NCBI RefSeq assembly: GCF_011492945.1
Contig: NZ_CP045119.1
Span: forward strand, 3,596,001 to 3,660,000
DNA length: 64,000 bases
DNA from: Rubrobacter tropicus
GTDB taxonomy: Bacteria > Actinomycetota > Rubrobacteria > Rubrobacterales > Rubrobacteraceae
Direction of reading: 5' to 3'
The position numbers and the translations under genes were made by a program. This document shows positions 1 through 8,181 of this stretch, one piece after another. The notes under the pieces were generated by a model, which saw nothing but the letters and a program-made list of their open reading frames with translations, was not told the origin of the DNA and did not search any database. Each line of letters opens with the position of its first letter. Positions within the stretch are counted from its first letter, which is position 1.

Positions 1-287
1 CGTCTCCCCGTGCCGCCAAGGACGTTCCAGATCAGGTAGACGGCGCCAAGCAGAGACGCCATGGCAAACGCCTCCCCCACGAACCCCGGCACCTCCGCGA
101 GCAGCAGCACCACCGGATCTACGTAGAACGAGTCCCCCAGGATAGCCCGCCGAATCGTGCCGAGAAGGCCGAGCCCGGCCCCCAAGAAAGCGGCCAGGGC
201 GCCCCAGGAAAGCGGCTCTCTCAGCAGCTTCGCGCGGGGCCAGCCCGCTGCGGATACCCCGGCATGCACGACCCTGGTAACCTCCAT
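1..287 (-). CDS. Membrane protein, partial (C-terminus off the window)
   Basis: The minus-strand frame opens at an ATG at 287 and is still open at base 1, giving 95 residues of an incomplete protein. After a polar N-terminus (MEVTRVVHAGVSAAG) there is a Gly/Ala/Leu-rich hydrophobic stretch (about residues 27-45). A short loop with the charged IRRAILGD segment follows, then a second long hydrophobic region (about residues 58-92), so at least two membrane segments are present. The N-terminus resembles YIP1-type small integral membrane proteins, but I cannot assign a family. Function unknown. Confidence 0.55.
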   Translation of the reverse strand, partial: MEVTRVVHAGVSAAGWPRAKLLREPLSWGALAAFLGAGLGLLGTIRRAILGDSFYVDPVVLLLAEVPGFVGEAFAMASLLGAVYLIWNVLGGTGR

Positions 288-398
288 TCCAAGAGTCTAC
301 CCGGGACGCGGACCACGTTCACCCCCGTCCGGGCGCCCCCGGCCAGAAGCGCATCCCCGGGATCGCCACGAGTTTCTCCACCAGTACGGTAGCGTGGT

Positions 399-1445
399 CT
401 ATCTCTCCGCCAGTACGACGAAGCGCGTGGGGAGGGGCTGTTCTGCCGCGCGAACGTTCGAGAACCCGGTCTCCACGAGCAAGCCGAGGAGCTGGCCCTT
501 GGTGATCATGCCGCAGCCGACCACGGCCTCGTGCAACTGCACCCCGGCCAGCGCCTTGTAGACCGGCGACCTTCGGTATTCGTCGGGCGTATCCGGGTAG
601 GGCAACTCAGAGACCGCCAGGGTCCCCCCCGGCTTGAGCGCGCGGCGCACCCGCCCCAGCACGTTCCGGTACTCCGGCGGACCGCCCGTCTCGTGCAGCG
701 AGATGCTCATGGTGACCAGGTCGTAAGCGTCCTCCTCGGCAAGCTCGTTGGCATCGCCGTGGCGAACCTCGACCCTCCCACCCAGGCCGGCCTCCGAGAT
801 GGTGCGCCGGGCCAGATCCAGGCTCGGGCCGTCTATCTCCATGCCGACGATCCGGGCGTCGGGGAACCTCCCGGCGTAGTGCGCGAGGTGGTACCCGCCA
901 CCGGCACCGACGTCGAGCATCGTACCGCCCCGCTCCAGGCTCGCGAGCGCCTCGGGAGCCTGCGGCAGCACGTGCTCGGTGAGCACGACGCAATCGGGTT
1001 TCGTAAGGTTCTTGAGCGCCTCTATAAGGAAGGGATCGTGGTCGCCGCGCGGCCAGATCTCGCCCGCGCGCAAGAGCTCGGGGAAGGCCGCATAGTCTTC
1101 GAAGAGGGCGGCGTAGAACTGTATGCGGCCTCCCATGAAGTGCGGGTCCTCGGGATCCAGCAGCAGCGTTTCCATGTGCGGCGCCAGCCTGTAACCTGTC
1201 TGCTCGTCCCAGTCCAAGAACTCGAAGGCGTAGGCCCCCCGGCACCAGACCAGGACGTAGCGTTGGTCGAAGCCGAGTTTCTCCGACAACGCCCCCTCGG
1301 TAATTCCCCTTTCCCCGGCGTCGGCGATGGCGCGGAACAGCCCGGCTTTCAGGCCGATGTCCGCGATCCAGGTCGCCTGGTTGCCCAGGACGTGGTCGAA
1401 AAGCCTCTGCCACTGTTCTCGTTTGGCCGTGACCTCGGTGGACAC
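399..1445 (-). CDS. Class I SAM-dependent methyltransferase (O-methyltransferase-like)
   Basis: A 348-residue protein with the two-part layout of small-molecule O-methyltransferases. Residues ~15-100 form a winged-helix dimerisation-like domain (ATWIADIGLKAGLFRAIAD, EGALSEKLGF). The SAM-binding Rossmann fold starts at MLDVGAGGGYHLAHYA (motif I), followed by an acidic residue ending strand 2 (IVGMEIDGPS) and motif III/IV-like LVTMSISLHE and LKPGGTLAVSELP. The start is a GTG at 1445 preceded by AGGAGG about 8 nt upstream. The substrate cannot be told from sequence. The gene stands alone between the partial membrane gene and a hydrolase in the same orientation. Confidence 0.8.
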   Translation of the reverse strand: MSTEVTAKREQWQRLFDHVLGNQATWIADIGLKAGLFRAIADAGERGITEGALSEKLGFDQRYVLVWCRGAYAFEFLDWDEQTGYRLAPHMETLLLDPEDPHFMGGRIQFYAALFEDYAAFPELLRAGEIWPRGDHDPFLIEALKNLTKPDCVVLTEHVLPQAPEALASLERGGTMLDVGAGGGYHLAHYAGRFPDARIVGMEIDGPSLDLARRTISEAGLGGRVEVRHGDANELAEEDAYDLVTMSISLHETGGPPEYRNVLGRVRRALKPGGTLAVSELPYPDTPDEYRRSPVYKALAGVQLHEAVVGCGMITKGQLLGLLVETGFSNVRAAEQPLPTRFVVLAER

Positions 1446-1562
1446 GCTCTACCTCCTGACCGCGACTTCGGTGTTTGGCGATGACGCTCTGTTCCGGATC
1501 GGACGTCCCGGCGAAGCGCCCGTGGCGGCCCATCCGTCAGCTTGGGCCGGCATGACACGCCC

Positions 1563-2351
1563 CTAAAGCGTCTCGATGAACTTCAAGACCTCGCCGACGA
1601 ACAACTCCGGCGCGGTGAGTATGGCCGCGTGCCCCTGGCCGGCCAGGATAGTGATGCTGGCATTCGGCAGGGTTCGGGCCAACGTCTCAGCATCCGCCCT
1701 CTCGTGGTCGGGGCTCTCACCGCCGACGAGCAGCAGGGTCGGCGACGCCAGCCCCTCGAAGCGAGGAGCTTCGAAGACGTAGTCGCGGTTGGCCCGAACC
1801 TCCCGGGGCACCGTGTGCGCGTTCGCCAGCCGTCTCTCCCAGGACGGTTGCGACCTCAGGTGCGAGATCTCCTCGGGGGACAGGCCCGCGAGCTCCAGAA
1901 GGGATGTTATTACCCCGTCCCGATCGTCCTCCGCAAGGAGGGCCTCCATCCTCTCCACGGCTTCGAGGGGGAGGATCCGGGCGTTGGGCGTGCTGATGTC
2001 GCCTTCGTAGAGAATCAGACCGCGAACTTTGTCGGTGAGGAGAGCGGCTTCGAGGGCACAAAGGGCCCCATACGAATGACCGAGCAGGTCGACCGCTCCG
2101 CCGATGGAGTCGACGACGGCGGCGATGTCTTCGAACTCGCGCTCGATCGAGTAGTTCGCGGAATCGGCGCTCTCCCCCCGCCCCCGGCGGTCGACCGCAT
2201 AGACGGCGCAGCGCTCTTCGAGGGCGGGGAGGACGAAAGGCCAGGTGGTGGTATGGTCGGAGGAGGTTCCGTGCACGAGAACCAACGGCGTTCCCTCGCC
2301 GCCGCGCTCGTAGGCGATGGGGGTTCCGTCTTTGGAGGCTATCTTCTCCAC
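1563..2351 (-). CDS. Alpha/beta hydrolase
   Basis: An alpha/beta-hydrolase-fold protein of about 262 residues. Visible elements are the oxyanion-hole motif LVHGTSSD, the nucleophile elbow GHSYG (Ser), an acid candidate after strand 7 (LLLVGGESPDHE) and the catalytic-His region AGQGHAAI near the C-terminus. The cap is short. The frame extends to an ATG at 2414, but that start has no ribosome-binding site. The GTG at 2351 is preceded by GGGAGAAG and matches the usual N-terminus of the family, so I prefer it. It could be an esterase or C-C hydrolase. It is divergent from trpB2 across a 418-bp regulatory region. Confidence 0.8.
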   Translation of the reverse strand: MEKIASKDGTPIAYERGGEGTPLVLVHGTSSDHTTTWPFVLPALEERCAVYAVDRRGRGESADSANYSIEREFEDIAAVVDSIGGAVDLLGHSYGALCALEAALLTDKVRGLILYEGDISTPNARILPLEAVERMEALLAEDDRDGVITSLLELAGLSPEEISHLRSQPSWERRLANAHTVPREVRANRDYVFEAPRFEGLASPTLLLVGGESPDHERADAETLARTLPNASITILAGQGHAAILTAPELFVGEVLKFIETL

Positions 2352-2477
2352 GGAGGTTCTTCTCCCGTGATTGGCGAGGCCGAACGGCACAACCCGAGCA
2401 GCGGCGGCGCCCATGGAGTCTGTTGGACTACCGGGTACGCCCCAGCGCCCTCAGATATCGCCGCTCCTGGGACGTCT

Positions 2478-2492
2478 TACACTATATGTGTA
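2478..2492. promoter_or_regulatory. Palindrome TACAC-N5-GTGTA, candidate operator
   Basis: Perfect 5-bp inverted repeat with an AT-rich centre (TATAT) in the divergent region between the hydrolase and trpB2 starts. Its form fits a dimeric helix-turn-helix repressor site. No regulator gene is adjacent. Confidence 0.3.
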
Positions 2493-2620
2493 GTAGTTGC
2501 TCGCGCCGAAAAACATGCCTTCGTCGGAGGCTTTGTGCAACGCGCCGGCCTCCGCCTCGGTCATCGCCCCGGACTTCGGCGCGAGCCCCTCGAACTCCGC
2601 AACACCACACGGGTCTCTTT

Positions 2621-2643
2621 TTGTTACATTCGTATCTTAACAA
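2621..2643. promoter_or_regulatory. Inverted repeat TTGTTA-N11-TAACAA, candidate operator
   Basis: A 6-bp inverted repeat in an unusually AT-rich patch of an otherwise GC-rich divergent intergenic region. It lies 12 bp from a longer palindrome, so it may belong to the same control region for trpB2 or the hydrolase. Confidence 0.3.
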
Positions 2644-2654
2644 GGCAGTCTTCC

Positions 2655-2684
2655 CCCGATATCACGCAAATGAGTGATATCGGG
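2655..2684. promoter_or_regulatory. Perfect 11-bp palindrome upstream of trpB2, candidate operator
   Basis: CCCGATATCAC and GTGATATCGGG form a perfect 11-bp inverted repeat around an 8-nt centre, 86 bp upstream of the trpB2 start. There is no T-run after it and the arms are AT-rich in the middle, so a protein-binding site is more likely than a terminator. The binding protein is unknown. Confidence 0.45.
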
Positions 2685-2710
2685 CGGCGGTCGGCCGGGG
2701 GTGCGGGGTC

Positions 2711-2753
2711 TCCAAAAGCTGTAAGCTGACAGGCTGAAGTGCTGACCGGCTAG
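2711..2753. repeat. Copy of interspersed CTGA-rich intergenic repeat
   Basis: Short tandemly arranged units of the GCTGACAGGCTGAAG type lie just before the trpB2 ribosome-binding site. The same vocabulary recurs between many genes of the window (around 8.2, 11.7, 21.7, 29.0, 29.8 and 45.9 kb). Confidence 0.5.
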
Positions 2754-2769
2754 AAAACCGGAGGTTTTC

Positions 2770-4122
2770 GTGCAACAGACAAAGTTCCTTCTCGACGAGA
2801 AGCGCATCCCCGAGTCCTGGTACAACCTAGTGCCGGACCTGCCGTTCCAGTTGGAGCCGCCGCTCAACCCGGCGACCAGGGAGCCGGTGGGGCCCGAGGC
2901 CTTCGCGCCGATCTTCCCCGAGGAGATCATCCGCCAGGAAGTAACGGCCGAGCCCTACGTGCCGATCCCGGAAGAGGTGCGTGAGATCTACGCCCTCTGG
3001 CGCCCGACCCCCCTGTTCCGCGCCCGCCGCCTCGAAAAGCTCCTCGACACCCCCGCCCACATCTACTACAAGTACGAGGGTGTGAGCCCGTCCGGGAGCC
3101 ACAAGCCGAACACGGCCGTCCCCCAGGCCTTCTACAACAAGCAGGAGGGCGTCCGCCGCCTGACGACGGAGACGGGCGCGGGCCAGTGGGGCTCCTCCCT
3201 CGCCTTCGCCTGCGAGACTTTGGGCCTCGACTGCACCGTGTACATGGTAAAGGTCTCGTACGGCCAGAAGCCCTACCGCCGGATCATGATGGAGACCTAC
3301 GGCGCCGAGGTCCACGCGAGCCCGACGGACCTTACGCAGGCTGGCCGCGACATCCTCGAACAAGACCCCGACTCCCCGGGCTCCCTCGGCATCGCCATCT
3401 CGGAGGCCGTCGAGGACGCCGTAAAGAACGACGACGCGAAGTACTCCCTGGGCAGCGTGCTCAACCACGTCCTGCTCCACCAGACCGTGATCGGCCAGGA
3501 GGCCCTCGAACAGATGGAGCTGGCGGGCGAGTACCCCGACGTGGTGGTCGGCTGCGTCGGCGGCGGCTCGAACTTCGGCGGCATAGCCTTCCCCTTTATC
3601 CGGGAGAACCTCAAGGGCAACAAGGACACCCGCATCATCGGCGTCGAGCCCGCCTCGTGCCCGACGCTCACGAAGGGTCGCTACGTCTACGATTTCGGCG
3701 ACACCGCGGGCACTACCCCAATGATGAAGATGTACACCCTCGGCCACTCCTTCGTGCCTAGCGGCATCCACGCGGGCGGCCTCCGCTACCACGGCGACTC
3801 GCCCATCGTCTCAGCGCTCGTCCACGAGGGCCTCGTCGAGGCGCGGGCCTACGCCCAGAACCCTACCTTCGAGGCCGGCGTCGCCTTCGCCCGGGCGGAG
3901 GGCATCGTGCCGGCGCCCGAGGTAACGCACGCCATAAAGGCGACCATGGACCTGGCCCTCGAAGCCAGGGAGGCCGGCGAGGAGAAGACCATCCTCTTCA
4001 ACCTCTGCGGCCACGGCCACTTCGACTTCTCGGCCTACGAACAGTACCTGGCCGGCGGCCTCGTCAACCTGGAGCACTCGGACGAGGAGATAGAGAGGGC
4101 GGTCGCGGGGATACCGGGCTGA
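2770..4122 (+). CDS. trpB: TrpB2-type tryptophan synthase beta chain
   Basis: A 450-residue PLP enzyme of the TrpB2 branch, which condenses indole (or a related nucleophile) with serine. It starts at a GTG with GGAGG 8 nt upstream. The PLP lysine lies in SGSHKPNTA, and the cofactor phosphate loop is [11 protein letters not shown]. The N-terminal extension ahead of the barrel (about 80 residues, ending [18 protein letters not shown]) and the C-terminal NLCGHGHFD segment are typical of TrpB2 rather than the canonical ~400-residue TrpB1. No trpA or other trp gene is nearby, as is usual for TrpB2. It lies alone downstream of three palindromes that may control it. Confidence 0.9.
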   Translation: MQQTKFLLDEKRIPESWYNLVPDLPFQLEPPLNPATREPVGPEAFAPIFPEEIIRQEVTAEPYVPIPEEVREIYALWRPTPLFRARRLEKLLDTPAHIYYKYEGVSPSGSHKPNTAVPQAFYNKQEGVRRLTTETGAGQWGSSLAFACETLGLDCTVYMVKVSYGQKPYRRIMMETYGAEVHASPTDLTQAGRDILEQDPDSPGSLGIAISEAVEDAVKNDDAKYSLGSVLNHVLLHQTVIGQEALEQMELAGEYPDVVVGCVGGGSNFGGIAFPFIRENLKGNKDTRIIGVEPASCPTLTKGRYVYDFGDTAGTTPMMKMYTLGHSFVPSGIHAGGLRYHGDSPIVSALVHEGLVEARAYAQNPTFEAGVAFARAEGIVPAPEVTHAIKATMDLALEAREAGEEKTILFNLCGHGHFDFSAYEQYLAGGLVNLEHSDEEIERAVAGIPG

Positions 4123-4125
4123 GGG

Positions 4126-4221
4126 AGAGGCTTCAGGTTACAGGTCGCCTCCTTCGGAGGCTCTCAGGCTTCAGGGGCGCGAAGTCGGGAGCCGCCGACC
4201 ATCCCTGATGCCTGAAACCTC
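4126..4221. repeat. Interspersed intergenic repeat, TTCAGG type
   Basis: Begins GAGGCTTCAGGTTACAGG and ends in the complementary CCTGATGCCTGAAACCTC, so the element is an imperfect large inverted repeat. It contains an internal small hairpin (GCCTCC-TTC-GGAGGC). The same core, including the internal hairpin, recurs around 15.7 kb. It may act as a transcription stop after trpB2. Confidence 0.5.
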
Positions 4222-4222
4222 T

Positions 4223-4253
4223 TTTTAAACCCGAATTTACCCTCCCTAAACCA
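4223..4253 (+). promoter_or_regulatory. Candidate PHO box (tandem repeats) upstream of the 5'-nucleotidase
   Basis: Three consecutive 10-11-bp units, each ending in ACCC or AACC (TTTTAAACCC, GAATTTACCC, TCCCTAAACCA). A possible -10 (TATCCT, 4273-4278) follows 20 bp downstream. Tandem 11-bp direct repeats are the known form of PhoP sites in actinobacteria. A closer match precedes the other phosphatase gene at 6155, which supports phosphate control of both. Spacing here is a little less regular (10 then 11). Confidence 0.5.
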
Positions 4254-4284
4254 TACGGTTCGGGCACGCTGCTATCCTCCGGCG

Positions 4285-4503
4285 CGGATGGAATCTGCAC
4301 CCGTTTTCGGCGCAGAGAGAGGCCTTCCCGGAGACGGGCCGGGCCTGACCTACCCGGATCCGGAACACCCCGGCGCTCCGACCCCGGGCAGGCGCCTTGC
4401 GTAGGAGAACCGGCCCGGCGGCCGGAAGGGCCGCGAACCTCCGGAGGGACCCGCAGGCGCGGGTCCCTCTTTTTTTGGCCGGGCCGTTTTCGGGGAGACG
4501 GGC
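4285..4503 (+). ncRNA. Structured leader ending in a terminator, unidentified class
   Basis: From the likely transcription start (about 4285) to the 5'-nucleotidase start lie about 220 bases with no gene. They are very GC-rich with several self-complementary stretches (for example CCGGCCCGGCGGCCGG), and end in a strong hairpin plus T-run at 4444-4476, only 27 nt before the start codon. A terminator inside a leader suggests attenuation or a riboswitch, or else a separate small RNA. I compared it by eye with cobalamin and ydaO-type leaders and found no convincing match. Confidence 0.35.
4444..4476 (+). terminator. Rho-independent terminator within the 5'-nucleotidase leader
   Basis: GAGGGACCCGC and GCGGGTCCCTC form a perfect 11-bp stem around a 4-nt loop (AGGC), directly followed by seven T. 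This is the clearest textbook terminator in the window. Confidence 0.85.
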
Positions 4504-6147
4504 TTGAGGCGCGGGCGAAGGGCCGCGGCGGTCACGGCGCTTGTCCTCCTCGTTTCGTTGACGCCGCTCCTGATCTCCCTGACGGCCGAGGAATCTCGTC
4601 TGGAAGACCGCAAATCGGACGCGGTGCCGGCACGGGGGGAGCCCAGACCACGCGGCACAGCCGAGATACGGCTGCTCGGCGTCAACGATTTTCACGGATA
4701 CCTCGAACGTTCCGCGGAGAGCGCCGGCGCGGCGTACCTCGCGGCACAGTTGGACCGACACGAGCGCGGGAGCACCATCAGGGTTCACGCGGGCGACATG
4801 GTAAGCGCCTCACCGCTCGTCTCGGCCCGCTTCCACGACGAGCCGACCGTGCTCGCCATGAACGAGATGGGCTTCGACGTCGGCACTTTGGGCAACCACG
4901 AGTTCGACGAGGGCAAAGAAGAGATGCTCCGTCTCATAGACGGCGGTCAACGGGCAGGGAGCGAAGACACCTCCGATGCGAGATTCCCGGGGGCGGGGTT
5001 TCCGTACGTGGCCGCCAACACGCTCGACCGAGAGACGGGCAGGCCAGTCCTGCCACCGTTCACCGTGGTCCGGCGGGCCGGGGTGAAGGTCGGCTTCATA
5101 GGGGTGACGACGCTCGAGACGCCGGAGATCGTAATCCCCGCCGCGGCCGACGATTTCCGGTTCGCGGACATCTCGGAGACAGTAAACCGCCACGCCGCCG
5201 AACTCGAAGCCAGGGGCGTTCGGGCCATAGTGGTGCTCGCCCACTCCGGGGCGCTGGACACCGACCGCGGGGGGACGGCGGACGAGATCGTCACGGAGAC
5301 GAGGCAGATGAGCGGCAGCGTGGACGCCGTCTTCTCGGGCCACACCCACAACCGCCTGAACCTCGAAGTAGAGGACAGGCCCATCATCCAGGCTGAGGAG
5401 TACGGCAACGCCTTCGGGATCCTGGACCTCGAGGTCGCCCGCGCGAACGGCGAAGTCACAAGTTCGAAGGCCCGCGTGGTGACCACCAAGGACGACGGGG
5501 CAGGCCCGGACCCGGAGGTCGCCGCCCTGGTGAAGAGATACAGTAGACGGGTGGCGCCGCTCTCGGACCGCGTGGTCGGCAGGGCGTCCGAAGCCGTAAC
5601 CCCGACGCCGACGGCGGCCGGGGAGAGCCCTCTGGGCGACTTCGTTGCCGACGGCCAGCGGGACCTCGCCGGCACGGATTTCGCCCTCGTTCCGACGGGC
5701 GGGCTCAGGACCGGCATCGCCGCGGGCCCCGTGACTTACGGTGAGCTCTTCTCAGTGCAACCGTCGGGCCGGGACCTCGTAAAGATGGAGTTGACCGGGG
5801 AGCAAGTCCGGCGCGCGCTCGAGGAGCAGTACAGGCAGGACGGCAGGGACCACCGGCTCGCCGTCAGCGGCCTCCGCTACGAGTACGACCCGTCAGGGCC
5901 CCTCGGAGGGCGGGTCACGGCCCTGACCTTCCCGGACGGAGATCCCCTGCAGGCCGGCGGGAGGTACTCCGTCGCGGTAAACGGTTTCCTTGCTGCGGGC
6001 GGCGGAGATTTCGAGGTCTTCACGGAGGGCGAGAGCAGGCGGACCGTCGGCACGGACATCGGGGCCCTCGCGAGGCACGCGGGAGAACTGGCCCAACCCT
6101 TCGTCGCCCCGGACCCGAGACGTCCGCGCGTCAGGCTGGAGCCCTGA
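4504..6147 (+). CDS. Secreted 5'-nucleotidase/metallophosphatase (UshA/YfkN-like)
   Basis: A 547-residue exported phosphoesterase. The N-terminus (RRGRRAAAV followed by a Leu/Val run) is a signal peptide or anchor. The calcineurin-like metal-binding set is complete: NDFHG, GDM, GNHEFDEG, the HSG motif (LAHSGALD) and SGHTHN. The C-terminal half is the 5'-nucleotidase substrate domain (SPLGDFVADGQRDLAGTDFALVPTGG, with the aromatic-rich LRYEYDP region). It probably hydrolyses extracellular nucleotides or other phosphate esters to release phosphate. The start is a TTG; GGGGAGACGGGC upstream gives the ribosome-binding site. A PHO-box-like repeat, a structured leader and a terminator precede it. 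phoD follows 130 bp downstream. Confidence 0.85.
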   Translation: MRRGRRAAAVTALVLLVSLTPLLISLTAEESRLEDRKSDAVPARGEPRPRGTAEIRLLGVNDFHGYLERSAESAGAAYLAAQLDRHERGSTIRVHAGDMVSASPLVSARFHDEPTVLAMNEMGFDVGTLGNHEFDEGKEEMLRLIDGGQRAGSEDTSDARFPGAGFPYVAANTLDRETGRPVLPPFTVVRRAGVKVGFIGVTTLETPEIVIPAAADDFRFADISETVNRHAAELEARGVRAIVVLAHSGALDTDRGGTADEIVTETRQMSGSVDAVFSGHTHNRLNLEVEDRPIIQAEEYGNAFGILDLEVARANGEVTSSKARVVTTKDDGAGPDPEVAALVKRYSRRVAPLSDRVVGRASEAVTPTPTAAGESPLGDFVADGQRDLAGTDFALVPTGGLRTGIAAGPVTYGELFSVQPSGRDLVKMELTGEQVRRALEEQYRQDGRDHRLAVSGLRYEYDPSGPLGGRVTALTFPDGDPLQAGGRYSVAVNGFLAAGGGDFEVFTEGESRRTVGTDIGALARHAGELAQPFVAPDPRRPRVRLEP

Positions 6148-6154
6148 TCCCGTC

Positions 6155-6222
6155 AGTTTCACGTCCATTTAACCCGCGATTATCCCGCGTTTAACCCAAA
6201 AGTCGGACGGTGTCCCTAGAAT
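6155..6222 (+). promoter_or_regulatory. PHO box (four 11-bp direct repeats) and -10 element upstream of phoD
   Basis: Four consecutive 11-bp units run from 6155 to 6198: AGTTTCACGTC, CATTTAACCCG, CGATTATCCCG, CGTTTAACCCA. The first resembles and the rest vary on the actinobacterial PhoP repeat (GTTCACC-like). A TAGAAT -10 hexamer (6217-6222) lies 18 bp after the last unit, so the repeats occupy the -35 region, as at PhoP-activated promoters. Phosphate-starvation control is inferred. Confidence 0.65.
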
Positions 6223-6280
6223 CTTGGGGTCTGGATCTTTGCGCACGCCCCGGCCGTCCGGGGTGGAAAAGGAGCGTGTC

Positions 6281-8158
6281 ATGGGAGAGAGAAACGTGTT
6301 CGATGAGTTTCACGTGAACCGGTTGGACTTCCTGAAGTACTCGTTCGCGACGAGCGTGGCCGTCTGGGCCGGTTCGGTGGTGCCCGGTGGGATCGGGATC
6401 GACGAGGCCGAGGCGCAGGAGCTCTTCACGGTGCGCCGCGTCAACCCACAGCGTTTCCCGCAGAGCGTGGCCTCGGGGGATCCGAGGCCGAACGGCATCG
6501 TGCTCTGGACCCGCGTCGCCTGGAACCGGCCGGAGCCCTTGCGGGTGGCGTACCAGATCTCCCCCGAGGCCGACACGGGGTTCCAGCGGCCCGTCTTGCA
6601 AGGGGTGGTCGAGACCAACGCGGAACGGGACTTCACCGTCAAGATCCAGCTAAACCGTCCGCAGCTCAGGCCCTTCACGAAATACCGCTACCGCTTCATC
6701 TTCAACGGCCAGGCGACCCGCACGGGCCACTTCAAGACGCTCCCGGCGGCGGGGGCGGACGTCTCGAAGGTCCGTTTCGGCTACATCTCCTGCCAGGACT
6801 ACACAAACGGCTACTACAACGCCCTCTACCACCTCGCCCGCGAGGGCGAACTCGACTTCGTGGCGCACCTCGGCGACTACATGTACGAGACGGTCGCCTC
6901 CGACAGCTTCCAGGGGGGCGGTCCCGAGGAGCGGCAGTTCCGTTTCCCCGACGGCGGCGCGGAGTGCCTGACATACAAGGACTACCGCACGGCCTACAAA
7001 AAGTACAAGCAGGACAGGAACCTGCAGGCGCTGCACGAAAAATGCGCCTTCATCATGATCTGGGACGACCACGAGTTCGCCAACGACGCGTACCAGGTCT
7101 TCGCCCCGGATGAGGGCGGCACGGACGCGACGCCGGGCAACAACCCGTCCAGACGCCAGGCGGCGAGCCGGGCGTGGGCCCAGTTCAACCCGGTCGGCGT
7201 CCCGTTCGACGCGGCAAAGGGGCCGCTGGAGGAGATCCGGCTTTACCGCTCCTTCGAGTTCGGCAACCTGATGCAGCTCGTCATGACGGACCAGCGCCTC
7301 TACCGCGACGGCCCCCCCGCCGGCAACGAGACCCAGGACCGCTACGTCACCCCCGGCACGGGCGCCGAGGAGGCCCCAGGCCGCACGATGCTCGGCGACG
7401 GGACGGCGGGCGTGGGCAGCCTGCCCCGCCCCGACCAGCTCGGCTATTTCCTGGACAAGATGCTGAACTCCACGAGGACCTGGAAGATGTGGGGCAACGA
7501 GGTCACCTTCGGGCAGATCAAGGTGGCAAACAGCTTCCTGGGCCCCGGCAACGCGCTCCCGACCATCGACCCGTCCACGGCGCCCGAGGGCGTCTACATC
7601 ACGCTGGATCAGTGGGACGGCTACCAGGCTGAGCGGCGCGAGATCACGCGCGCCATCAGGGACGCGAACGCCGGCCAGGGCATAGACAACTTCGTCACCC
7701 TCACGGGCGACATCCACTCCTACATAGCGGGATACATCAAGGACGACTACGACAACCCCGTGAGCACCGGCGAGAACCGCCCCGTCGGCGTCGAGCTCGT
7801 CTGCGGCTCCGTGACCTCCTCGAACCTCTCGGAGATAGCATCCTTAGGCTTCGGCGCGGCCCCGGCCCCCGACGCAGGTCAGTTCACCGCGGCCGTCACC
7901 GCGAGCAACCCGCACATAAAGTACTTCAACTCGAACGACCACGGCTACAACGTCGTAGAGGTAACGCCAGCTTCTGTCGTCTGCACCATGAAGCGCGTGG
8001 TCCCAACGACGGCGACCCCCCAGAACCGCGGCAGCGGCATAAGAGAGCCCCAGCCCACGAACACCCGCAAGGAGACGCTCAGAAAGTTCAGGATAAACGC
8101 CGGAGAGGTGCTCCTCTTCGACGAAACGAACGGCGCCCCGGTGCCTCTGCCGGCGTAG
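6281..8158 (+). CDS. phoD: PhoD-type alkaline phosphatase
   Basis: A 625-residue secreted alkaline phosphatase/phosphodiesterase. The ATG at 6281 has AAAGGAG upstream. An in-frame TTG at 6224 is rejected because it sits 2 bp after the -10 box. An N-terminal segment (NRLDFLKYSFATSVAVWAGSVVPGG) resembles a Tat-type export signal with a degenerate motif. It is followed by a beta-sandwich domain (FPQSVASGDPRPNGIVLWTR) and the metallophosphatase core: ISCQDY, HLGDYMYE, WDDHEFANDAY and LTGDIHSY, which supply the Fe/Ca ligands. It is typical of PhoD in length and order. The PHO box upstream supports a phosphate-scavenging role next to the secreted 5'-nucleotidase. Confidence 0.9.
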   Translation: MGERNVFDEFHVNRLDFLKYSFATSVAVWAGSVVPGGIGIDEAEAQELFTVRRVNPQRFPQSVASGDPRPNGIVLWTRVAWNRPEPLRVAYQISPEADTGFQRPVLQGVVETNAERDFTVKIQLNRPQLRPFTKYRYRFIFNGQATRTGHFKTLPAAGADVSKVRFGYISCQDYTNGYYNALYHLAREGELDFVAHLGDYMYETVASDSFQGGGPEERQFRFPDGGAECLTYKDYRTAYKKYKQDRNLQALHEKCAFIMIWDDHEFANDAYQVFAPDEGGTDATPGNNPSRRQAASRAWAQFNPVGVPFDAAKGPLEEIRLYRSFEFGNLMQLVMTDQRLYRDGPPAGNETQDRYVTPGTGAEEAPGRTMLGDGTAGVGSLPRPDQLGYFLDKMLNSTRTWKMWGNEVTFGQIKVANSFLGPGNALPTIDPSTAPEGVYITLDQWDGYQAERREITRAIRDANAGQGIDNFVTLTGDIHSYIAGYIKDDYDNPVSTGENRPVGVELVCGSVTSSNLSEIASLGFGAAPAPDAGQFTAAVTASNPHIKYFNSNDHGYNVVEVTPASVVCTMKRVVPTTATPQNRGSGIREPQPTNTRKETLRKFRINAGEVLLFDETNGAPVPLPA

Positions 8159-8179
8159 GCGGTGGGCTTTGCCCACCGC
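8159..8179 (+). terminator. Hairpin immediately after phoD, probable terminator
   Basis: GCGGTGGGC and GCCCACCGC form a perfect 9-bp stem around TTT, starting at the base after the stop codon. A short T-run (GCTTTC) follows. Confidence 0.6.
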
Positions 8180-8181
8180 GC

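Noticed and set aside
4285-4440. Cobalamin riboswitch, because of a B12-box-like CCCGGAGACGGGCC
   Set aside because: The rest of the cobalamin core is not found and the box is misplaced towards the 5' side.
4246-4788. Minus-strand 180-codon frame over the 5'-nucleotidase leader and start
   Set aside because: Arg/Pro-rich composition typical of shadow frames in GC-rich DNA, and no homology recognised.
6224-6280. Upstream TTG start for phoD
   Set aside because: It sits 2 bp after the -10 hexamer. The ATG at 6281 has a good ribosome-binding site and the export signal.
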